Source of the DNA: Verrucomicrobiota bacterium
GTDB lineage: Bacteria > Verrucomicrobiota > Verrucomicrobiia > Limisphaerales > UBA9464
NCBI GenBank assembly: GCA_947454705.1
Contig: CANGKZ010000038.1
Coordinates: 1-49,578 of the forward strand
Direction: 5' to 3'
DNA length: 49,578 nt
Positions 43,067-49,578 of this stretch are shown one piece after another. The position numbers and the translations under genes were made by a program. The notes beneath the pieces were generated by a model. It saw only the letters and a program-made list of their open reading frames with translations, ran no database searches and was not told the origin of the DNA. How positions within the stretch are numbered: the stretch's first letter is position 1; every line of letters begins with the position of its first letter.

Positions 43067-44218
43067 TCAGTACTTCGGGATGTTGTGATCGATCTCGTCG
43101 CTCCAGGCACTAATGCCGCCCTTCACGGACTTCACATACTTGAAGCCCTGTTGACGCAGGAATTCGAGGGCCTTCATCGAGCGTTTGCCCGATTTGCAGT
43201 GGAGATAGATCTGCGTGTTCGGATCCAGCTCGGTGAAGCGCTGCGGCAACGATCCCAGCGGGATCTGCGGCACTCCGGCCACGTGCGCGATCTCGTACTC
43301 GTCCGGATCGCGGACATCGATCACCCGGATCCCGAGCTTAGGATCGTCGAGCGCCTTCTTCATGTCGTGCACCGTGACTTCGTCCGGATTGTGTCCGGGA
43401 GTCGTGGGCTCGGGGACCACACCGCAGAACATTTCGTAATCGATCAGTTCCTTGATGGTGGGGTTGTCGCCGCACAACGGGCACTTCGGATCGCGCCGCA
43501 ACTTCAACTCGCGGAACTTCATGTCCAGCGCGTTGAACAATTGCAGACGCCCAATCAGTGAGGTGCCCTTGCCGAGCGCGAGCTTGAGAATTTCGGTGGC
43601 CTGGATGCACCCGATGATGCCCGGCAGCACGCCCAGCACGCCGCCCTCGGCGCAGCTCGGAACCATGCCGGGAGGCGGAGGCTCGGGATAAAGGCAGCGG
43701 TAGCAGGGCCCGCCCAAGTGCGGCGCAAACACGCTCGCCTGGCCTTCGAAGCGGAAGATCGACCCGTAAACATTGGGCTTCTTCAGCAGGACGCAGGCGT
43801 CGTTGGTGAGGTAGCGCGTGGGGAAATTGTCGGTCCCGTCCACCACGATGTCGTACGGACGGATCAGGTCCATCGCGTTGTCCGAGGCGATGCGGGTCTT
43901 GTGCAGGACCACATCCACGTTCGGATTCAGTGCGTTCAGCGTGGCCTTTGCGGATTCGGCCTTCGAAACGCCGACGTCGGCATCGCTGTGCAGAATCTGG
44001 CGCTGGAGATTGGAGTAATCGACCGTGTCAAAGTCCACGATGCCGATCCGGCCAATGCCGGCGGCAGCCAGATACATCGCGATGGGGGACCCGAGTCCAC
44101 CAGCTCCAATGCAAAGCACACTCGTATTCCGGATTTTCTTTTGGCCGGCGAGGCCGACTTCCGGAAGGATCAGGTGGCGCGAGTAACGACGAATTTCCTC
44201 GTTCGACAGGTCGATCAT
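43067..44218 (-). CDS. moeZ: MoeB/ThiF-type adenylyltransferase with C-terminal rhodanese domain
   Basis: Protein of 383 residues. The start MIDLSNEEIRRYSRHLILPEVG is the usual one. The E1-like domain has the nucleotide motif CIGAGGLGSP (37-46), zinc cysteine pairs in PCYRCLYP and CPLCGD, and VDGTDNFPTRYL. From about residue 285 follows a rhodanese domain with active-site C341 in LHCKSGKRS. Such fusions activate the C-terminus of a sulfur-carrier protein (MoaD, ThiS, CysO) by adenylation and then supply the sulfur. No carrier gene lies in the window. The symbol follows the actinobacterial two-domain protein and is tentative. Confidence 0.9.
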   Translation of the reverse strand: MIDLSNEEIRRYSRHLILPEVGLAGQKKIRNTSVLCIGAGGLGSPIAMYLAAAGIGRIGIVDFDTVDYSNLQRQILHSDADVGVSKAESAKATLNALNPNVDVVLHKTRIASDNAMDLIRPYDIVVDGTDNFPTRYLTNDACVLLKKPNVYGSIFRFEGQASVFAPHLGGPCYRCLYPEPPPPGMVPSCAEGGVLGVLPGIIGCIQATEILKLALGKGTSLIGRLQLFNALDMKFRELKLRRDPKCPLCGDNPTIKELIDYEMFCGVVPEPTTPGHNPDEVTVHDMKKALDDPKLGIRVIDVRDPDEYEIAHVAGVPQIPLGSLPQRFTELDPNTQIYLHCKSGKRSMKALEFLRQQGFKYVKSVKGGISAWSDEIDHNIPKY

Positions 44219-44327
44219 AGCACGTTGAATGCGCGCGTAGCGTAGGCGGCGGGTCGGATCGGGCAAGGGAAGTTTGTTGTTCCGCGTTGTTGAATCCGAA
44301 TCCACTTCGAACCCAGACCGCACCGCC

Positions 44328-45161
44328 ATGCCTACCAAGACCCGCCTTCCCCGCCCTTCGGTCACCGCTGCACTGATTTTGAAACGCACCGATGTGCGTC
44401 CCCGGCTGGGAATCGTGCTCGGCAGCGGCTTCGGAGCCATTGCCCGCGCCATCCAGGTGGAGCGCGAGTTTCCCTATCGCGATCTGCCGGGATTCCCGGT
44501 CGGTAGCGTCCAGGGCCACGCCGGACGCCTGTTGCTCGGGTTGTGGCATGACATTCCGGTGGCGGTGCTCGCCGGGCGCGCCCATTACTACGAGGGATTC
44601 GAACTCGCCGAATCCACCTTCCCCACACGCGTTCTTGCCGCACTCGGGGTCACCACGCTGGTGCTCACCAACGCGGCCGGCGGCATCAATTCCAAGTTCC
44701 GCGTGGGCGATTTCATGGCACTGACTGACCACATCAACCTGCTCGGCGCGAATCCGCTCCGCGGACCCGAACCCGAGGGAATGAACCGCTTCGTGGACCT
44801 CACCCAGGCCTACGACGCCTCGCTTCGCACGCACTGGAAGGCGGCGGCCAAGGCGGCCAAGGCGAAGATTCACGAGGGCGTGTACATCGCCGTCAGCGGT
44901 CCCAGTTTTGAAACACCGGCGGAAATCCGCGCCTTCCGAACCCTCGGGGCCGATGCGGTGGGCATGAGTACCGTTCCTGAAACCATCGTCGCGCGCCAAT
45001 GCGGGATGAAGGTGGCTGCGGTGAGCTGCATCACCAACGCCGCCGCCGGACTCGGCGGCAAGGGCCAGGTGGTGTCGCACCTCGAAGTACTCGAACTCGC
45101 GCGCCAACGCGAAGACATCGCCACCCAATTGGTGGGTGGATTCGTGAAACGGATCGGCTGA
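44328..45161 (+). CDS. Purine nucleoside phosphorylase (trimeric PNP type)
   Basis: Protein of 277 residues that splits purine nucleosides with phosphate. Phosphate-site GIVLGSGFG, the segment LAGRAHYYEGFELAESTFP, TNAAGGIN, and the purine-site VSGPSFETPAEIRAFRTLGADAVGMSTVPE are all conserved, as is SCITNAAAGL. This is the PunA/PNP class II type, usually specific for inosine and guanosine. The ATG giving MPTKTRLPRPSV was chosen. The 109 bases to moeZ form a divergent promoter region. It ends convergent with the histidine kinase gene. Confidence 0.92.
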   Translation: MPTKTRLPRPSVTAALILKRTDVRPRLGIVLGSGFGAIARAIQVEREFPYRDLPGFPVGSVQGHAGRLLLGLWHDIPVAVLAGRAHYYEGFELAESTFPTRVLAALGVTTLVLTNAAGGINSKFRVGDFMALTDHINLLGANPLRGPEPEGMNRFVDLTQAYDASLRTHWKAAAKAAKAKIHEGVYIAVSGPSFETPAEIRAFRTLGADAVGMSTVPETIVARQCGMKVAAVSCITNAAAGLGGKGQVVSHLEVLELARQREDIATQLVGGFVKRIG

Positions 45162-45194
45162 GCCCGTTCGCCGTTTGTTTCACCGGGCTTCGCT

Positions 45195-48100
45195 TCAGCC
45201 GCGAAAAGGCTGGAGCGCGGCTTCAAAATCCGCCGCGTCCTGGCGAACCCGAAGGCGCAGCGCCTCCATGGTGTCCCAGCGCGATTCCCGCGACGCTTCC
45301 TCGATCGCGGAGCATGTGGCGGCGAGACGCAGCCCACCCAGGTTGCTCGCGCTGCCCTTGAGCGTGTGGGCGGCGTCCTTGAGCGCGACCGATTCCCGGC
45401 GCGTCATCGCAGCTTCAATCGCAGCGAGGCGCACCGGAAGATCACGGAGAATGAGTCCAACCAATTCTCCAAGCACCGACGGATCATCGGGAACGCGGTA
45501 GGGCGACAACGATTCCTCGCGCAGCACCGGGAGCGATTCTGGCGCGGGCTTGGTCGGGGCCGGGGCCGGGACCGCAGCCTGTCCAGACGGGGAATCGGCA
45601 GCCCCGGGCGCGGGCTCGGCAGTGCCCTCGATCCGGCGAACCGCGAGCGCCAGCGCAGAAATCAACGCGGGTTCTTCCAAGGGCTTGGTGAGGAAATCAT
45701 CCATGCCCGCCGCGAGGCATCGTTCGCGATCGCCGGCCATGGCGTTGGCCGTCAGGGCAATCACGTAATGCGGCGGACGCGGACCGTAGTCGCCGTCGGC
45801 CTCCGCCCGACGAATGCTCAGCGTGGTCTCGTACCCGTCCATTTCGGGCATCTGGCAATCCATGAGGATCACATCGACCGTGTTGCGCGCAATGGCCTCC
45901 ATCACTTCCCTGCCGTTCGAGGCAATGCCGGTGAGCGTATATCCCATCTTTTTCAGCAGGGCTTGAGCCACGCGCTGATTCACCACGTTGTCCTCGGCAA
46001 GCAGGATGCGGAGCGACTTGTTTCCCGCTGTGACCGCCTTGGTGCTTTCGCGACGGAAGGTGCGCGTTTCGGATTCCGACAGCAGGTCCTCCCCGCGGAT
46101 CAACCGTGCCACGACCTCGGCGAGGCGTGCCTGCTTCACCGGCTTCACCAGATGCCCGGCCACACCGACCGTTCGCAACAGTCCGGGATCGAGCCGTTGC
46201 CCGAGCGGCGCCAGCATCACGATGCCGAGCTTGTCCAAGCCTGGGAGCGAATGGGCCTCGTGCGCGAAAGTGAGTCCGTCCATGTCGGCCAGCTGGAGAT
46301 CCACGAGGGCCGCCATGAACATGCCCCCGGAGTTGCCGCTGGAACGAAGAACGTCGAGCGCTTCGGCGGCTGAGGCCGCAAATTCTGCGCGGACAGGCAG
46401 ACGTTCCAACTGATGCCGAATGGCTTCCCGCGTGCTCGCGTGATCATCCACCACCAGGAGCCGCGGTAAGGTCGGATCCAACGATTCCCCAAGCACCGCC
46501 GGCGCCGGCGGCGTCCCCGGGGCAGGCTGTGCGGCGAGATTGAACTTCGCGGTGAACCAAAACGTGCTCCCCTGCCCTTCGGCACTGTCCAGACCGATAT
46601 CGCCGGCCATGCGCTCGACCAATTGACGGCTGATGGCCAGGCCCAGACCCGTGCCGCCAAATTTCCGCGTCGTGGAACCATCCGCCTGCTCAAAGGCCTC
46701 AAAAATCTTGGCCTGCGCCTCCGGCCGGATGCCAATGCCGGTGTCGTGGACTTCGAACCGAACCACGAGTTCAGTGGCCGTGATCGAATGCACCAGCGCC
46801 TTCAGGGTCACCTCGCCCTCGAGGGTGAACTTGATGGCATTCCCCAGAAGGTTGGTAAGCACCTGACGCAGGCGGTCGCCATCGCCCTGAACGACCTGCG
46901 GGATCGCGTGATCAATCCACACCGAGAATTCGAGCTGACGGCTGTAGGCCCGCTCCGCCAGCAGCTCGGCAGTGTCCTCCAGCGTTTCGCGCAGATCGAA
47001 GTCGCGCGACAGGAAGCTCACCTTGCCCGACTCCAGCTTCGAGAAGTCGAGGATGTCGTTGATGATGTTCAGCAACGACTGCGCCGCATCGCGCACCGTC
47101 TCCGCGTAGTCCCGCTGCTCCGGCGTCATCGGCGTGTCGAGCAGCAGCCGCGTCATGCCGATGACCGCATTCATCGGCGTGCGGATTTCATGGCTGGTGT
47201 TGGCCAGGAACTGCGACTTGGCGTGCGCACTCGCCAGCGCGGCATCGCGCGCCGCCGCCAGCTCGGCATTCGCCCGGCTCAACTCCTCTTCCGCGCGCTT
47301 CCGGGCGGTGACATCCTCCACCGTGCCCTCGTAGTACATCAGCCGGTTCTGCTGATCCCGCACCGCGCGCGCATTTTCCGAGATCCAGATGACCGTGCCA
47401 TCCTTGCGGTAAACCTCGCTCTCGAACTTGTCGAGCTTGTCGGACCGCTGCAGCGCCTGCGCGAACTCGTGCCGGCGGTTCGGATTCACGTACAGCTCGT
47501 GCGCGATGTCGGTGCGCTTCTGGATCAACTCGGTGGTGGAATCGAATCCGTAGATCTTGGCCAGCGCCAGGTTCGCGCTGCGGTAATGACCATCCGGCGT
47601 GGTTTGGAAGATGCCTTCCACCGCGTTTTCCACAATACCGCGGTAGTTCGCCTCCGCCTGTTCGAGCCGCTCCTGCGCGGCCTTCAGGTCGGTGATGTCC
47701 TTGCTGATGCCGAAGGTGCCGATCACCGCCTTCTTCTCATCAAACAACGGCAGCTTGCTGGTCAGCGCCCAGCTCACACGCCCATCCGGCCAGGTTTCTT
47801 TTTCGGTATAGCCCAACAGCGGTTTGCCGGTTTCAAGCACCCGACGCTCATCGGCCAGCGCGAGATCCGCATGCTCGCGGCTGAAGAAATCGTGATCCGT
47901 CTTTCCCTCCAGTTCCCGCGCGTCCTTGAGCCCCAGCTTGATCGCCAGCGCGCGGCTGGCGCGGATGATCTTCGAGTCACGATCCTTGAAGTAGATCGCA
48001 TCGGGCGCGGAATCGAGCAGCGACCGGAGCAGGTCCCGCTCATGCGCCAGATCCGCCTGCGCACGGTGCTCCGCGGTGACGTCCCAAAAGATGCCCTGCA

Positions 48101-48893
48101 AGCCGATCGGCTGCCCGGTGGAGTCGGACAACGAAGTCTTGATGACGTGAAACCAGTGCGTGGTCCCGTCCGGCGTGACATTGACTTCGGTGGTCTCAAA
48201 CGGCTCACCGGTGGTCAGCACCTTTTCGTCGTCGCGCTGATACTTCGCCGCCAAATCGCGCGGAAAGAGGTCGTAGTCGGTCAACCCGATCACCTCGGAC
48301 CGGCTGCGTCCCACCGTCTGGCAAAACCGGCGGTTTACAAACGTGAATCGTCCCGAGAGGTCCTTGCGGAAAATGTTCTGCGGGAGGCTTTCCACCAGCG
48401 CCTCAAAAAAGGTCTCGCTGTCGCGGAGAGCCACTTCGGTGCGACGACGCTCCTCGGTGGCCCGGGTGAGGTTCTTGGCGTGGAGGCGGAGGTCCAGGTG
48501 GATGACCACCTCGTGTCCCACAGTCTGGAGACCCGCCCGCTGACGCGGCGTGAGCTTGCGCGGCGTGCGATCCAGCGCGCCGAGCACGCCCACCACATCG
48601 CCATCGGAATTGGTCAGCGGAATGCCGGCAAACCAACGGAGGCCGACTGATTTTCCCCGCGGATCATCGCGCAGCTCCACCCAGGTGCGCTGTCCGAGGG
48701 TGTGGCGGCACCATTCGATCGCCACCGAACGCTCCACGCCGGCGAGGCCGAACTGGCCATCAATGTGGATTTCATCCCCGTCGAGCAGGGCCACCACCAC
48801 CACCGGAATGAAGCCGACCTGCGCCGCGAGATTCGCCAGATCGTCGAACGGCCCTCCCACGGAAGCGGGAGGCATCGGTGCCGGAGTGGACAT
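45195..48893 (-). CDS. Hybrid sensor histidine kinase (GAF-PAS3-HisKA-HATPase-REC-REC-HPt)
   Basis: Protein of 1232 residues. No membrane helices are evident, so the sensor is probably cytoplasmic. Order: GAF-like domain (about 10-150), three PAS domains (about 175-300, 300-425, 430-550, each with a closing [24 protein letters not shown] element), HisKA with H568 in SHEIRTPMN, HATPase ([35 protein letters not shown]), a first receiver with D865 ([10 protein letters not shown]), a second with D1012 ([11 protein letters not shown]), and a C-terminal HPt with H1176 in [12 protein letters not shown]. The parts allow a full internal His-Asp-His relay of the BarA type. No separate response regulator gene is adjacent. 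The start giving [11 protein letters not shown] was chosen. Confidence 0.93.
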   Translation of the reverse strand: MSTPAPMPPASVGGPFDDLANLAAQVGFIPVVVVALLDGDEIHIDGQFGLAGVERSVAIEWCRHTLGQRTWVELRDDPRGKSVGLRWFAGIPLTNSDGDVVGVLGALDRTPRKLTPRQRAGLQTVGHEVVIHLDLRLHAKNLTRATEERRRTEVALRDSETFFEALVESLPQNIFRKDLSGRFTFVNRRFCQTVGRSRSEVIGLTDYDLFPRDLAAKYQRDDEKVLTTGEPFETTEVNVTPDGTTHWFHVIKTSLSDSTGQPIGLQGIFWDVTAEHRAQADLAHERDLLRSLLDSAPDAIYFKDRDSKIIRASRALAIKLGLKDARELEGKTDHDFFSREHADLALADERRVLETGKPLLGYTEKETWPDGRVSWALTSKLPLFDEKKAVIGTFGISKDITDLKAAQERLEQAEANYRGIVENAVEGIFQTTPDGHYRSANLALAKIYGFDSTTELIQKRTDIAHELYVNPNRRHEFAQALQRSDKLDKFESEVYRKDGTVIWISENARAVRDQQNRLMYYEGTVEDVTARKRAEEELSRANAELAAARDAALASAHAKSQFLANTSHEIRTPMNAVIGMTRLLLDTPMTPEQRDYAETVRDAAQSLLNIINDILDFSKLESGKVSFLSRDFDLRETLEDTAELLAERAYSRQLEFSVWIDHAIPQVVQGDGDRLRQVLTNLLGNAIKFTLEGEVTLKALVHSITATELVVRFEVHDTGIGIRPEAQAKIFEAFEQADGSTTRKFGGTGLGLAISRQLVERMAGDIGLDSAEGQGSTFWFTAKFNLAAQPAPGTPPAPAVLGESLDPTLPRLLVVDDHASTREAIRHQLERLPVRAEFAASAAEALDVLRSSGNSGGMFMAALVDLQLADMDGLTFAHEAHSLPGLDKLGIVMLAPLGQRLDPGLLRTVGVAGHLVKPVKQARLAEVVARLIRGEDLLSESETRTFRRESTKAVTAGNKSLRILLAEDNVVNQRVAQALLKKMGYTLTGIASNGREVMEAIARNTVDVILMDCQMPEMDGYETTLSIRRAEADGDYGPRPPHYVIALTANAMAGDRERCLAAGMDDFLTKPLEEPALISALALAVRRIEGTAEPAPGAADSPSGQAAVPAPAPTKPAPESLPVLREESLSPYRVPDDPSVLGELVGLILRDLPVRLAAIEAAMTRRESVALKDAAHTLKGSASNLGGLRLAATCSAIEEASRESRWDTMEALRLRVRQDAADFEAALQPFRG

Positions 48894-49041
48894 GCGGTCG
48901 CCAATAAAACCCGCCGGGGGAAAACTCCAAGCCTCAAATGATCGCGAAGCGGAACGGGAGCAATTCGCGGTCGTTGACATCGACGTCGCCCGGGCTATTC
49001 CTCAACGGCCGTTCAGCGGCATCCTTTTTTCATCCAGCATC

Positions 49042-49329
49042 ATGGCCCGCATCACCATCCTTCCCGCCCAGGTATCCGCCGAAGTCCCCGATGGCGAGGA
49101 ACTCATCGAGGCGGGCGAAAAAGCCGGCGTCGAAATGGAAGCCGGCTGCTTCAACTGCTCCTGCGGCACCTGCGTGGCCGAGGTCGTGTCGGGCATGGAG
49201 AACATCACCCCGCCGACGGATGAGGAACTCGACGTCCTCGATCAATGGAACAAGGACCCGGAGAAGTACCGCCTGACCTGCTGCAACAAGATCCTCCGCG
49301 GCGAAGTGACTCTGCGCGCGGGCCATTAA
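49042..49329 (+). CDS. [2Fe-2S] ferredoxin
   Basis: Protein of 95 residues, plant-type ferredoxin fold. Cluster ligands are C36, C41, C44 in AGCFNCSCGTCVAEV and one of C80/C81 in YRLTCCNKI. An additional cysteine (C39) within the loop and the paired C80-C81 are unusual and leave some doubt which four bind the cluster. The acidic region PPTDEELDVLDQWNKDPE is typical of partner recognition. It transfers electrons in the cytoplasm; the partner is unknown. It is divergent from the histidine kinase, with 148 bases between the starts. Confidence 0.9.
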   Translation: MARITILPAQVSAEVPDGEELIEAGEKAGVEMEAGCFNCSCGTCVAEVVSGMENITPPTDEELDVLDQWNKDPEKYRLTCCNKILRGEVTLRAGH

Positions 49330-49335
49330 TCTGCG

Positions 49336-49436
49336 CGTAGCCGCCGACGGGAGAAGGCGGATCAGCCGGGCGTTCAAAGTCACCCGCGCATCCATTGGGC
49401 CACCCCAACCCAAGCCCGCGTACGCTGACTTTGGAG
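49336..49436. repeat. Dispersed palindromic repeat D, copy 3, truncated
   Basis: Matches copies 1 and 2 from CGTAGCCGCC to GTACGCTGACTTTGGAG. It then stops abruptly: where the others continue TGCGGCGGGAAGC, this one reads CAATGGTGTTAGCC, which belongs to the IS110-type element. Confidence 0.8.
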
Positions 49437-49578
49437 CAATGGTGTTAGCCAACAAGGTGGAAGTTGGGATTTTTGAGGAGGCGGTTGAGGAGAATGAGAA
49501 GCTTGCGAAGGCAGGCTGTGAGAGCGACGAGGGGTTTTTTGCCGCGTGCCAAGAGTTGCTGGTAGTGAGCCTTGAGGA
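49437..49578 (-). mobile_element. IS110-family insertion sequence, right end (cut by window edge)
   Basis: The element begins where repeat D is broken off at about 49436/49437 and runs out of the window. Only about 8 bases separate the presumed end from the transposase stop codon. This fits the IS110 group, which has a short 3' non-coding end and a longer 5' end that encodes the bridge RNA. Confidence 0.7.
49445..49578 (-). CDS. IS110-family transposase, C-terminal 44 residues (partial)
   Basis: Reading the minus strand from the window edge gives LKAHYQQLLARGKKPLVALT, then ACLRKLLILLNRLLKNPNFHLVG and a TAA stop at 49445-49447. 'YQ.L.ARGK...VAL.A..RKLL.ilN.ll+' is the well-known C-terminal end of IS110/IS116/IS902 transposases (Transposase_20 region with the catalytic serine upstream). 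The 5' part lies beyond the window, so intactness cannot be judged. Confidence 0.85.
   Translation of the reverse strand, partial: LKAHYQQLLARGKKPLVALTACLRKLLILLNRLLKNPNFHLVG

Noticed and set aside
45161-45189. Terminator behind purine nucleoside phosphorylase
   Set aside because: Only a 6-base-pair stem (AGCCCG/CGGGCT) with a 17-base loop and no T tract, so it is too weak to call.

Overview
This 49.6 kb window of GC-rich chromosomal DNA most likely comes from a free-living Verrucomicrobiota bacterium, probably of the Limisphaerales/Pedosphaera type. That placement is an inference from gene content. The pointers are an LpxC-FabZ fusion next to lpxA, DUF4912 and DUF5069 proteins, a CotH-family protein, a LamG/Calx-beta secreted protein with the C-terminal module common in this phylum, YfhO-like membrane proteins, and intergenic regions full of short dispersed palindromic repeats. 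It is a Gram-negative genome: lipid A genes are present. I saw no rRNA, tRNA, CRISPR array or prophage.

Layout. 1-7 kb: a DUF4912 protein with a 500-residue Lys/Ala/Pro-rich N-terminus; a small three-gene set resembling DsrE/F/H (TusD/C/B), the last only 59 residues; an A-type Fe-S carrier with a clear terminator; and MgtE with an extra C-terminal domain. Dispersed repeats fill the gaps. 7-19 kb: housekeeping genes (Nudix hydrolase, methyltransferase, RbsD/FucU mutarotase, ApgM-type phosphoglycerate mutase, DEAD-box helicase, L-lactate permease, CotH protein, Uup-type ABC-F ATPase, S9 peptidase). 19-24 kb: one very large secreted LamG/Calx-beta protein.

24-35 kb: a ten-gene, tightly packed operon, many of its genes joined by ATGA/GTGA overlaps. 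RfbF and RfbG should make CDP-4-dehydro-6-deoxyglucose. Two zinc-type C-methyltransferase-like proteins, an RmlC-like epimerase and a reductase could then turn it into a branched or methylated deoxysugar. A CmcI-like enzyme, a GT2 glycosyltransferase, a YfhO-like membrane protein and another methyltransferase complete what looks like a surface glycan locus. No RfbH-type 3-dehydrase is in the window.

35-38 kb: lpxA and lpxC-fabZ (lipid A) and an RsuA-type pseudouridine synthase. 38-42.4 kb: secreted or membrane proteins (CBM9-like, tryptophan-rich DUF6600-like, a membrane-DUF5069 fusion, an adhesin-like secreted protein). 43-49.3 kb: MoeB-rhodanese, purine nucleoside phosphorylase, a large hybrid histidine kinase with two receivers and an HPt domain, and a [2Fe-2S] ferredoxin.

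The most interesting signal is at the right edge. The last 134 bases encode the C-terminal tail of an IS110-family transposase. It directly abuts a truncated copy of a dispersed palindromic repeat that is present in longer form at 42.4 and 42.7 kb. This suggests that the element inserted into that repeat, as known IS110-type elements do with REP sequences. A second palindromic repeat family appears as an inverted pair at 2.9 and 6.8 kb.
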